Shown piece by piece: positions 48,331-56,484 of a stretch of 64,000 bases of DNA. The notes below the pieces were generated by a model that saw only the letters and a list, made by a program, of their open reading frames with translations, did not search any database and had not been told where the DNA came from. The translations under genes were made by a program, and so were the position numbers. How positions within the stretch are numbered: position 1 is the stretch's first letter; every line of letters begins with the position of its first letter. Location of the stretch: positions 124,001-188,000 of the forward strand of contig SCSG01000020.1 of the NCBI GenBank assembly GCA_004322135.1, given 5' to 3'. The stretch comes from Burkholderiaceae bacterium (GTDB lineage: Bacteria; Pseudomonadota; Gammaproteobacteria; Burkholderiales; Burkholderiaceae_B).

Positions 48331-49338
48331 ATGGGCGTCGATCTGGCTTTGCTGTGGGCGATCATTATCCTGTTTGGCATTCTGATGTATGTCGTCATGG
48401 ATGGCTTTGATCTGGGCATTGGCATCCTTTTTCCGTTTTTCAGGGCCAAGGAAGACCGCGACGTCATGATGAACACGGTGGCTCCGGTGTGGGACGGCAA
48501 TGAAACCTGGCTGGTTCTTGGCGGAGCGGGGTTGCTTGCCGCATTTCCGCTTGCCTACTCACTTGTCTTGCAGGCATTTATGCTGCCGCTGGTCTTCATG
48601 CTGCTGGGCCTTATTTTCCGCGGCGTGGCGTTTGAGTTTCGGTTCAAGGCCAGTGCGCAGCGCCGGCATTGGTGGGACAAGGCCTTCATTGGTGGCTCGT
48701 TGCTGGCGACCTTCTGCCAGGGTGTGACACTGGGCGCCTATGTCAGTGGCCTGCAGGTGGTGAGCGGGGTTTACGTGGGTGGCCCATTGGCGTGGCTTAG
48801 GCCGTTTCCGATGTTCACAGGGGTGGGGCTTGTTGCCGCGTATGCGCTGTTGGGTTGCGGCTGGCTTATCTACAAGACTCAGGGTAATCTGCAGCGGCGG
48901 ATGCGCGAGCTGGCGCGGCCATTAACGTTGGTGCTGCTTGCCGTGATTGCGGTAATCAGCATCTGGACCCCGCTCGCGCATCCGCAGGTTGCACAGCGCT
49001 GGTTCAGCCTGCCCAATCTGTTCTGGTTTGCGCCGGTCCCTGTGCTGGTGATCGTCGCCGCCAGCCTGTTGCTGCGGTCGTTGCGCCATGATCCGCACGT
49101 GGCTCCGTTTTTGCTGACACTGGCGCTGATCTTCCTGGGTTATACCGGCCTGGGCATAAGCGTGTGGCCCAATATCGTGCCGCCCGACATCTCTATTTGG
49201 GAAGCGTCGGGTCCGCCACAAAGCCAGGGTTTTGCCCTGGTGGGCGCGCTGCTTATCGTGCCCATGGTGCTGCTGTATACGGCGTGGTCGTATTATGTGT
49301 TCCGCGGCAAGGTCAAGCCCGGTGAGGGGTATCACTGA
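48331..49338 (+). CDS. cydB: Cytochrome bd-type quinol oxidase subunit II (CIO type)
   Basis: 335 residues, eight to nine membrane helices, with the family start LALLWAIIILFGILMYVVMDGFDLGIGILFPF and WDGNETWLVLGGAGLLAAFP. The length matches CioB. It forms the heterodimer with CydA. Its TGA overlaps the ATG of the small third gene (TGATG), so the three are translationally coupled. Confidence 0.96.
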   Translation: MGVDLALLWAIIILFGILMYVVMDGFDLGIGILFPFFRAKEDRDVMMNTVAPVWDGNETWLVLGGAGLLAAFPLAYSLVLQAFMLPLVFMLLGLIFRGVAFEFRFKASAQRRHWWDKAFIGGSLLATFCQGVTLGAYVSGLQVVSGVYVGGPLAWLRPFPMFTGVGLVAAYALLGCGWLIYKTQGNLQRRMRELARPLTLVLLAVIAVISIWTPLAHPQVAQRWFSLPNLFWFAPVPVLVIVAASLLLRSLRHDPHVAPFLLTLALIFLGYTGLGISVWPNIVPPDISIWEASGPPQSQGFALVGALLIVPMVLLYTAWSYYVFRGKVKPGEGYH

Positions 49339-49481
49339 TGCCGCGCACAGCGCGGCAATGCCAGTGGTGCCGGCGCCTCGCCTGGCTTGTCGGCATCTGG
49401 CTGGCCAGTGTGTGCGCACTAGCGCTGGTTGCGCTGGTCATCCGTGCGTTCATGCAGTGGGCCGGCATGCGGTCAGGCTAG
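49338..49481 (+). CDS. DUF2474-type small subunit of cytochrome bd oxidase
   Basis: A 47-residue protein: MPRTARQCQWCRRLAWLVGI, then a single membrane helix (about 14-37), ending AFMQWAGMRSG. The basic N-terminus with WxRRLxWLVxIWxxSV is the DUF2474 signature. Such proteins follow cioAB and play the stabilising role that CydX plays in E. coli. It is coupled to cydB by a TGATG overlap. Short enough that standard gene finders may miss it. Confidence 0.8.
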   Translation: MPRTARQCQWCRRLAWLVGIWLASVCALALVALVIRAFMQWAGMRSG

Positions 49482-49564
49482 CGTACGGCGTGAGGTGTGC
49501 GCAGCAGCATGCGGCTGGCGCCCGGGGCATGGAGGTAATGGCGCGCGTTTCGGCGCGGCAGCAT

Positions 49565-51145
49565 TCAGGAATGGACAACCGCGACGGGGTCTTTCAGGGC
49601 AGCGTGGTAGCGCGCCACATATTCAGAGAAGCTTTCCGTGTCGCTTTGCTCGAGTTGGGCTTGTGCTTTCAGTGATCTTGCCGCATTGTCCATGAACTGG
49701 CGCTGAGTGGTGGCGCCAAGAGGTTTTGCGTGCAGCCAATGAAAGTGTGCGCGGCTTTGACGCAGCGTGTAGTCGTGGAAACTGATGTGCTCGTCGCGCA
49801 GCCGCTGAAGCATTCGGCCTGAGGGTGTGCTTTCGGGGCTGATTGCCTTGAGACGCTGCGCCAGAACTGCCCGCGTATGGTTCTGGCTGCCGTCGTGGGC
49901 GTCCAGCAGGTCGGCGTATGGCAGCATGCGGTCCAGGATTTCGTTGGCCCAGTCCGCAAGGCGCACGGTCTGATTGCTTTTGATCAGCTCGAGGTTGGGC
50001 TGGCGGCCGGACTTTGCGACGGTGGCGAAGTTGTCCTGGCTGTCGTGGCAAAAGCCGTTGTTGGGGAACAGGGGGCTGTGTTCGACGGTACAGAAGAGCA
50101 GGAACGTATCCATGAAGTAGCTGGTCTGCGCGGAAATACCCACAGGAGCCTCGGGATCGATATCGAGGCAGCGCACTTCGATGTATTGCACGCCGCGCGC
50201 GGCAAGTGCCGTTGACGGACGTTCGCAGCGCTCGACGGTGCGTTTCGGGCGGATGCTGGAATAGTATTCGTTTTCGATTTGCAGCAGGTTGGTATTGAGC
50301 TGAATCCATTCGCCGTTGCGATGCGTGCCCAGTGCCTGATAGGGCGGCCACGGAGTCGTTGCCGCCACGTATATACGCTTCAGGAAGGTTTCGATGTCGT
50401 TGTAACAAAGCTGCAAGTCAGACTGTGCCTTGTTGTTGTAGCCCAGGTCGCTCATGCGCAGGCTGGTGGCGTACGGCAAGTACAGCGTGTCGTCATCCAG
50501 CGCAAGCAGGTTGTGATTGGTGCCCTGAAGGAACCTGGCCGATACCGCCGGCGAGCTTCCGAACAAGTACATGAGCAGCCACGAATAGCGTGTGAAGTTG
50601 CGGATGCTGGCCAGGTAGCCTTTGGATCGCCTTTCGTCGAGAGAGGCACCTTCAGTGCCAATGAGCTCCCACAGCGCGTCGGGTACCGAAAAGTTGTAAT
50701 GCACGCCGGCAATGCACTGCATGGCTTTGCCGTAGCGCTCGGCCAGACCGCGTCGGTAGACGTGTTTGAGCATGCCGGTGTTCGACGTGCCGTACCACGC
50801 TATGGGAATGTCGGCCTCGGCCGGCAGATGCGCCGGCATGGACTGGTTCCAGATGAGTTCGTCGTTGAGCTGGCTGGCGACAAACCGGTGTACCTCTTCG
50901 AGCTCGGCAAGCAGACTTTGGACGGAGTGGTGTGTGCCCGTGATCATTTCGAGCAGGGCTTCGGAATAATCGGTTGTGATCTGGTGATTGGTAAGGGCGC
51001 TGCCCAATGCGACCGGGTGCGGTGTGGTCGCCAGCAACCCCTGGTTGTCTACTCGCAAGCTTTCTTTTTCGATGCCCCGCAGTATTCCGGCAAGCACTGG
51101 CAGGTGCGCGCGCAGGATCGAGTGGCGTTGGGTGCTTTGTGTCAT
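49565..51145 (-). CDS. gshA: Glutamate-cysteine ligase
   Basis: 526 residues; makes gamma-glutamylcysteine from glutamate, cysteine and ATP, the first step of glutathione synthesis. Motifs of the gamma/beta-proteobacterial class I enzyme: GIEKESLRVDNQG near the start, TTDYSEALLEMITG, CIAGVHYNFSVP, and YIEVRCLDIDPEAPVGI. Normal length. Glutathione also serves the monothiol glutaredoxin at 16.6 kb. Convergent with the cyd operon; the gap of about 80 bases has no clear terminator. Confidence 0.97.
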   Translation of the reverse strand: MTQSTQRHSILRAHLPVLAGILRGIEKESLRVDNQGLLATTPHPVALGSALTNHQITTDYSEALLEMITGTHHSVQSLLAELEEVHRFVASQLNDELIWNQSMPAHLPAEADIPIAWYGTSNTGMLKHVYRRGLAERYGKAMQCIAGVHYNFSVPDALWELIGTEGASLDERRSKGYLASIRNFTRYSWLLMYLFGSSPAVSARFLQGTNHNLLALDDDTLYLPYATSLRMSDLGYNNKAQSDLQLCYNDIETFLKRIYVAATTPWPPYQALGTHRNGEWIQLNTNLLQIENEYYSSIRPKRTVERCERPSTALAARGVQYIEVRCLDIDPEAPVGISAQTSYFMDTFLLFCTVEHSPLFPNNGFCHDSQDNFATVAKSGRQPNLELIKSNQTVRLADWANEILDRMLPYADLLDAHDGSQNHTRAVLAQRLKAISPESTPSGRMLQRLRDEHISFHDYTLRQSRAHFHWLHAKPLGATTQRQFMDNAARSLKAQAQLEQSDTESFSEYVARYHAALKDPVAVVHS

Positions 51146-51309
51146 ACGAGGTGTCTTTTCAAAGGCTATCGCTGCGAATTTTACCTGACGGCTTAAAATA
51201 CGCGCACAATTTATCGACTTATTGTATGCGCATTGCCAGCCCGGGTGCCCTTGCTTTGTGCGGGCCGTGGCGTAGCGGTTGCGGGTATTGGAAAGAAGGG
51301 GGGACGTTC

Positions 51310-51822
51310 ATGCGCATGTGGTTGGCAATGGTGGCGCTGGGGTTGTTGCTGGGCTGTTCGCCAGAGTACAACTGGCGGCAGATGGATGTCGCAGGTGGCA
51401 TGGTGCAGGCGCTTTTTCCCGACCGACCCGACGTCGTTCGGCGCACACTGAAGTTTGCGGGGCAGGATGTGGATTTCACCATGACTGCTGCCACCGTCAA
51501 TGGCGCCGTGTTCGCCGTCGGGTACGCGAAACTGCCCGAGGCGCTTGTGCGCGACAAAGCGGGGCGTGTGCGGATGGGTCAGACGGTGGTGGCCTCGTTC
51601 TACCAGAACCTGGGGATCGACGTTCCCGACCAGCTACCAGCTTTCGGACGGCCGTTCGACATAACGGGGCGTCCGGATGGCAAGAAAACGATGCGGCTGC
51701 GGGCCGTGACCTGGGTATTGCCGCACGCCTTGGTCGAGGGGATTGTTACAGCTCGTGCGGATGAGTTTCCCGAGTCGCAGGCGAATGAATTTTTGCAGGG
51801 ACTGAAGGCGGGGGATCAGTGA
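51310..51822 (+). CDS. Putative lipoprotein, unknown
   Basis: 170 residues from the ATG at 51310. Signal peptide with lipobox (LALGLLLGCS-like: VALGLLLGC), so the mature protein probably starts at Cys16 and is lipid-anchored. The remainder (YNWRQMDVAGGMVQALFPDRPDVVRRTLKFAGQDVDFTM...) has a beta-rich pattern without a known motif. Its 3' end overlaps the convergent LuxR-type gene by about 77 bases. Confidence 0.75.
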   Translation: MRMWLAMVALGLLLGCSPEYNWRQMDVAGGMVQALFPDRPDVVRRTLKFAGQDVDFTMTAATVNGAVFAVGYAKLPEALVRDKAGRVRMGQTVVASFYQNLGIDVPDQLPAFGRPFDITGRPDGKKTMRLRAVTWVLPHALVEGIVTARADEFPESQANEFLQGLKAGDQ

Positions 51823-52054
51823 CCATGGGCAGAAGTCCGGCGCGCAAGGCGGTAGTGATGGCGGCCTGGCGGCTGTGCACCTGCAGCTTCTTGCATGCGT
51901 TGTGGATGTGGAAGTTTACGGTGCGTTCAGTCAGATTCAATATGACGCCTACTTCCCAGCTTGTTTTACCGATGGCGGCCCAGCTGAGGCAAGTCAGTTC
52001 ACGGGACGTCAGGGGTTTCGTCGGGTTGAGGGTCTGTTTGTCCAGTATGTCCAT
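51746..52054 (-). CDS. Orphan LuxR-type helix-turn-helix protein
   Basis: About 102 residues from the ATG at 52054; a TTG frame reaches 52096. It is almost only a GerE/LuxR DNA-binding domain: LTSRELTCLSWAAIGKTSWEVGVILNLTERTVNFHIHNACKKLQVHSRQAAITTALRAGLL. The wording is that of quorum-sensing LuxR proteins, yet the ~150-residue autoinducer-binding domain is missing, and no luxI is nearby. Either a truncated solo regulator or a small stand-alone HTH. It lies divergent from metX. Confidence 0.75.
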   Translation of the reverse strand: MDILDKQTLNPTKPLTSRELTCLSWAAIGKTSWEVGVILNLTERTVNFHIHNACKKLQVHSRQAAITTALRAGLLPMVTDPPPSVPAKIHSPATRETHPHEL

Positions 52055-52204
52055 GTCTCTTGCTGTTCGTTTTTCACTTTTAAGTGAATGTATCAATTAT
52101 TACAGATTTGGTAAACAATGCCCGGACAATCCCGTGTCCTCAACCTGGCTTGTGGGGTGTTTTTGTAACAAAAGAAAGTGATAAAATGCTTTGGCAGTAC
52201 TTTC

Positions 52205-52260
52205 ATAGCGCCGATTTGCTTGATCTGCTTGCGGGCGCCTCATAAATCCAGCTAAAGAGG
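52205..52260 (+). promoter_or_regulatory. SAM-II riboswitch controlling metX
   Basis: The stretch folds as the SAM-II (SAM/metX) H-type pseudoknot. P1 is GCGCC (52208-52212) with GGCGC (52234-52238). The second helix is GATTT (52213-52217) with AAATC (52244-52248), then the conserved GCTAAA (52251-52256). The ribosome site GAGG (52257-52260) immediately follows, 5 bases before the ATG, so SAM binding should block translation. A TAAAAT -10-like box is at 52182-52187. Confidence 0.88.
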
Positions 52261-52265
52261 TCCTT

Positions 52266-53528
52266 ATGGCCGAATCAGTTATCCATCACCTCGAATCCAG
52301 TAACAGCGGCGCTCCGGCGTCCACTGTGCCCGACGACACCATCGGAATTCCACCCGGCTCGGTAGGCGTGGTGTCCGCGCAGTTCATTTCGTTCGATGAG
52401 CCGCTGCCTTTGGCCAGCGGCCAGATCCTGCCAAGTTATGAACTGGCCGTGGAAACCTATGGCACGCTAAATGCGGAATGCAGCAATGCCGTACTTGTTT
52501 GCCATGCCTTGAATGCTTCGCACCACGTGGCAGGCATATCGGCCACGAACCCCAAAGATATTGGCTGGTGGGACAACATGGTGGGGCCGGGCAAGGCCGT
52601 CGATACCGAGCGGTTTTTCGTGATCGGCGTCAACAACATTGGGTCGTGCTTCGGTTCGACCGGGCCGGCCAGCATCAACCCGGCCACCGGCAAGCCCTGG
52701 GGTGCGGCGTTTCCGATGCTTACCGTGCGCGACTGGGTCAACGCCCAAGTGCGGCTGGCCGATTATTTCGGCATCGACAAATTTGCGGCGGTAATGGGTG
52801 GGTCCCTGGGAGGAATGCAGGCTCTGGGATGGGCCATTGCCTGCCCCGACCGCGTTGGCCATTGCGTCGTCGTGGCCAGCACGCCACGGCTGACGGCACA
52901 GAATATCGCCTTCAACGAGGTAGCGCGCCGCTCGATCATCAGCGATCCCGACTTCCACGGCGGCGACTACTATGCCTACGATACCGTGCCGCGACACGGT
53001 CTGGCAGTGGCCCGCATGGTTGGCCACATTACCTATTTGTCCGATGATGACATGGATGAAAGGTTTGGCCGCAATCAGCGCACACCGACAGAAAGTGGCG
53101 AATACCATTATGACTACGATGTCGAATTCGAAGTCGAGTCATATTTGCGCCACCAGGGTGAAAAATTTTCCACCTACTTCGACGCCAACACCTATTTGCT
53201 GATCACCCGTGCGCTGGATTATTTTGATCCGTCGCGTCACTGCGGCGGTGACCTGGCGCAGGCGCTTAGCGAGGCCAAGGCCGATTTCCTTCTGGTTTCA
53301 TTCAGTACGGATTGGCGCTTTCCTCCTGCGCGCTCGCGCGAGATCGTGCGTGCGCTGCTTAAAAACAAGCGGCCTGTCACGTACGCCGAGATTGACGCGC
53401 CCCATGGCCATGATGCGTTTCTGCTGGACGATATTCGTTATCACGCGGTGGTGCAGGGCTATTATGACCAGATAGCAGCACGGCTTGGCCTGCCCGAGCG
53501 GCGCATTACAGTTGGAGTCCTGGCATGA
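52266..53528 (+). CDS. metX: Homoserine O-acyltransferase
   Basis: 420 residues of the alpha/beta-hydrolase fold. Nucleophile Ser180 in [14 protein letters not shown], catalytic Asp in [10 protein letters not shown] region and His in [13 protein letters not shown]. It acylates homoserine with acetyl- or succinyl-CoA, the first step of methionine synthesis. In proteobacteria metX linked to metW can be a succinyltransferase, so the donor cannot be assigned without its specificity residues. Governed by the SAM-II riboswitch; overlaps metW by 4 bases (ATGA). Confidence 0.96.
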   Translation: MAESVIHHLESSNSGAPASTVPDDTIGIPPGSVGVVSAQFISFDEPLPLASGQILPSYELAVETYGTLNAECSNAVLVCHALNASHHVAGISATNPKDIGWWDNMVGPGKAVDTERFFVIGVNNIGSCFGSTGPASINPATGKPWGAAFPMLTVRDWVNAQVRLADYFGIDKFAAVMGGSLGGMQALGWAIACPDRVGHCVVVASTPRLTAQNIAFNEVARRSIISDPDFHGGDYYAYDTVPRHGLAVARMVGHITYLSDDDMDERFGRNQRTPTESGEYHYDYDVEFEVESYLRHQGEKFSTYFDANTYLLITRALDYFDPSRHCGGDLAQALSEAKADFLLVSFSTDWRFPPARSREIVRALLKNKRPVTYAEIDAPHGHDAFLLDDIRYHAVVQGYYDQIAARLGLPERRITVGVLA

Positions 53529-54166
53529 GTTCTCAGCTTTCCAATGTCAGGCCTTCGGTGACCATACGGCCCGACCTGGTGCGCATAGCCAGCTGGATCG
53601 AGCCCAACACGCGGGTTCTGGACCTGGGCTGTGGCGATGGCACACTGCTGGCGCACTTGCGTGACCACAAAAATGTCGACGGCGCGGGGGTAGAACTGAA
53701 TGACCAGCGGATGATTGCTTCGGTGCGGCGTGGCTTGCATGTCATTCAGCAGAATCTTGAAGAAGGGCTGGCGCTGTTCGATGCCATGCAGTTCGATTCG
53801 GTGGTGCTGTCCCAGACCCTGCAATCCATGCATCACACCGAGCATATCCTCAAGGAGATGGCCCGCGTGGCGCGTTTTGGCATCGTGTCGTTCCCCAATT
53901 TCGGCTATTGGACCCACGGGTGGTCCATTCTGCGGGGGCGCATGCCCGTCACCGGCGAGATGCCTTATCAGTGGTACAACACGCCCAATGTCCATTTATG
54001 CACCCTGAAGGATTTCCAGGACCTGGCGGCGTCGCTGAATTTGCGTGTTACGCATCTGGCCACGTTCAATGGTAACCACGAGGTCCGGTTCTTGCCCAGC
54101 TGGCGCAGCACGCTGGCCGTGTACCGGTTCGAGTCTCCCAACTGGACTGCAGACACCAGGAGCTGA
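53525..54166 (+). CDS. metW: Methionine biosynthesis protein MetW
   Basis: 213 residues; SAM-methyltransferase-like fold with [17 protein letters not shown] near residue 35 and the family text [23 protein letters not shown] and [12 protein letters not shown]. MetW acts with MetX in methionine synthesis; its catalytic contribution is not settled. Translationally coupled to metX and under the same riboswitch. Confidence 0.95.
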   Translation: MSSQLSNVRPSVTIRPDLVRIASWIEPNTRVLDLGCGDGTLLAHLRDHKNVDGAGVELNDQRMIASVRRGLHVIQQNLEEGLALFDAMQFDSVVLSQTLQSMHHTEHILKEMARVARFGIVSFPNFGYWTHGWSILRGRMPVTGEMPYQWYNTPNVHLCTLKDFQDLAASLNLRVTHLATFNGNHEVRFLPSWRSTLAVYRFESPNWTADTRS

Positions 54167-54213
54167 TCATCGCGCTTTCTTCGAACATCTATGCGAGTCC
54201 TCGTGTTTTTCCA

Positions 54214-55482
54214 TTGCTGGTTCTGGGGTTTGCCAGTGGCTTGCCGCTGGCGCTGACCGGCGGGACGCTGCAGGCCTGGGCAACGGTTTCGAATGTTTCG
54301 CTGCAGAGCATCGGGTTTCTGACTTTGGTGGGGACGGCCTACACGCTCAAGTTCCTCTGGTCGCCGCTCGTGGATCGGTACGCCCCACCCCTGCTTGGCC
54401 GGCGGCGCGGCTGGATCATCGTTTGCCAGATTCTGCTGGCGCTGGCGATAGCGGCCATGGGGTTTTCATCACCTTCGACAGGCTTGGCCTGGGTGGCGCT
54501 GTTGGCTGTGATCGTGGCGTTTCTGTCGGCTACGCAGGATATCGCCTTCGATGCCTACAGTACGGATGTGCTGCACGATACTGAGCGGGCAGCCGGTGCA
54601 GCCGTCAAGGTCATGGGCTACCGGATAGCGATGATTGTGTCGGGTGGGCTCGCCCTGGTGCTGGCCGGGACCTGGTTGGGTTGGCGCTATACCTATGTGC
54701 TCATGGCGGCACTCATGCTGCTTTGCACGCTGTCGACGCTGCTCGCCCCCGAGCCCGAGGTCGTGGTCAAGCCGCCGCGTACGCTGGCCATTGCGGTTGT
54801 CGAGCCTTTGGCCGAATTTTTCAGCCGGCGTGGTGCCATCGTCATCTTGTCGCTCATTGTGCTCTACAAGCTGGGCGATGCTTTTGCCGGCGCACTGTCC
54901 ACCACATTTCTGATCCGGGCGGCAGGCTTCAGCCCCGAAGAAGTCGGCACCGTCAACAAGATTTTCGGGCTGGCCGCGACGATAGTTGGTGCGCTGGCAG
55001 GTGGGTCCATCATGGCGCGCCTTGGCCTGTATCGGTCATTGATGATATTCGGTATTTTGCAGGCTGTTTCCAATTTCGGATATTGGGTGCTGGCCGTCAC
55101 GCCCGCGCATATATACTCCATGGCCATTGTCGTCGCGTTCGAAAACGTGTGTGGTGGTCTGGGTACGGCGGCATTCGTTGCCTTGCTCATGGCCCTTTGC
55201 AAGCAGGAGTTCTCCGCCACGCAATTCGCCTTGCTTTCGGCACTGTCGGCCGTGGGGCGCACCTATCTTGCCGGCCCGTTCACTCCGCCTCTTGTCGAGT
55301 ATTTGGGCTGGCCGACATTTTTCATTTCGACAATATTCATTGGCGGGCCGGGCCTTCTGCTGCTGTGGTGGAAGCGCGCCGAAATACACAGCCTGGATGT
55401 CTCGCCAGGCCTGGCCGTGCAAGAGGCCGCACCTTCAGCCGACGCTGCTGTTCCTGCCGCATCGCAGGCAGGGGCGAAGTAA
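54214..55482 (+). CDS. ampG: MFS transporter of the AmpG muropeptide permease family
   Basis: 422 residues from a TTG, twelve membrane helices, with SGLPLALTGGTLQAW, SPLVDRYAPPLLGRRRGW and DIAFDAYSTDVL. AmpG imports anhydro-muropeptides for cell-wall recycling and so feeds beta-lactamase signalling. The true N-terminus probably extends upstream: in-frame codons from 54169 encode IALSSNIYASPRVFPLLVLG, matching the family start, but contain no ATG, GTG or TTG. AGGAG lies at 54158-54162, so a rare start (ATC or CTG) or a sequence error is possible. Follows metW. Confidence 0.88.
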   Translation: MLVLGFASGLPLALTGGTLQAWATVSNVSLQSIGFLTLVGTAYTLKFLWSPLVDRYAPPLLGRRRGWIIVCQILLALAIAAMGFSSPSTGLAWVALLAVIVAFLSATQDIAFDAYSTDVLHDTERAAGAAVKVMGYRIAMIVSGGLALVLAGTWLGWRYTYVLMAALMLLCTLSTLLAPEPEVVVKPPRTLAIAVVEPLAEFFSRRGAIVILSLIVLYKLGDAFAGALSTTFLIRAAGFSPEEVGTVNKIFGLAATIVGALAGGSIMARLGLYRSLMIFGILQAVSNFGYWVLAVTPAHIYSMAIVVAFENVCGGLGTAAFVALLMALCKQEFSATQFALLSALSAVGRTYLAGPFTPPLVEYLGWPTFFISTIFIGGPGLLLLWWKRAEIHSLDVSPGLAVQEAAPSADAAVPAASQAGAK

Positions 55483-55611
55483 CGCGCCACGCGTGCGGGT
55501 TTCGGGTTGTCGTCGAGCTGCGGCGTTGCGCCTTGCCGTGTATGGCCTGGTATTGTTTTGCATAGCCCGCCGTTCGGATTTTGGTCGCTGTCATTACAGG
55601 GGAATCAAGTC

Positions 55612-56433
55612 ATGTTTAGAGTCATATCGGTCAATCTGAATGGCATTCGCTCTGCCGTCAACAAAGGGTTTCTTCCCTGGGTGGCCACACAACGCGCAGA
55701 TTTTGTCTGCATGCAGGAGCTCAAGGCACAGGCTGGCGACATGACCGCCGATATGGTGAATCTGAAGGGCTATCACAGCTATTTCCACTATGCCGAGAAA
55801 AAGGGGTACAGCGGCGTTGGCGTGTACGCGCGCCACGAACCGGCGCGTGTCATTGAAGGCGTGGGCGTGCCGGAAATTGATGCCGAGGGGCGCTATCTGG
55901 AACTGGTCTACGACGAACTCTCGGTGATTTCCGTGTATGTGCCTTCCGGCTCCAGTGGCGAGCTTCGCCAGGCCGCCAAATTCAGCTTCATGGACTACTT
56001 TTTTGGACACCTGGCCCAGCTGTTTGAAAGCGGGCGTCAGGTGCTGCTGTGCGGCGACTGGAACATTGCGCACAAGGAAATCGACCTCAAGAACTGGAAG
56101 GGCAACCTCAAAAACAGTGGATTCCTGCCCGAAGAGCGCGCCTGGATGACAAAGGTATTGGACGAGCTGGGCTGGGTGGATGTGTATCGCCGTCTTTACC
56201 CCGACACGACCGGCGACGCCTACACATGGTGGAGCAATCGGGGCCAGGCGAGGGCAAATAATGTGGGGTGGCGCATCGATTATCAGATTGCCACACCGGC
56301 TCTAGCGGCAACGGCCAAAAAGTCCGCCATTTACAAAGGCGAGCGTTTTAGCGACCATGCGCCACTAACGGTGGATTATGACTATCGGCTCAATGGTGCG
56401 GCGAAAAATAATACGCGTGTTTCGCCGGCATAA
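55612..56433 (+). CDS. xthA: Exodeoxyribonuclease III / AP endonuclease
   Basis: 273 residues from the ATG at 55612 (AGGGGAATC upstream). Endonuclease/exonuclease/phosphatase fold with SVNLNGIRSAVNKG, catalytic Glu in CMQELKAQ, LLCGDWNIAHKEIDL, and the final SDHAPLTVDY. It nicks DNA at abasic sites and digests 3' ends in base-excision repair. A glycosylase that creates such sites is encoded at the left edge of the window. A longer frame to 55507 is not needed. Confidence 0.95.
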   Translation: MFRVISVNLNGIRSAVNKGFLPWVATQRADFVCMQELKAQAGDMTADMVNLKGYHSYFHYAEKKGYSGVGVYARHEPARVIEGVGVPEIDAEGRYLELVYDELSVISVYVPSGSSGELRQAAKFSFMDYFFGHLAQLFESGRQVLLCGDWNIAHKEIDLKNWKGNLKNSGFLPEERAWMTKVLDELGWVDVYRRLYPDTTGDAYTWWSNRGQARANNVGWRIDYQIATPALAATAKKSAIYKGERFSDHAPLTVDYDYRLNGAAKNNTRVSPA

Positions 56434-56484
56434 CCTGAGTCTGCGAGGCCGTGGCAACCCTTGTGCGAACCTGACGATCTCGTG

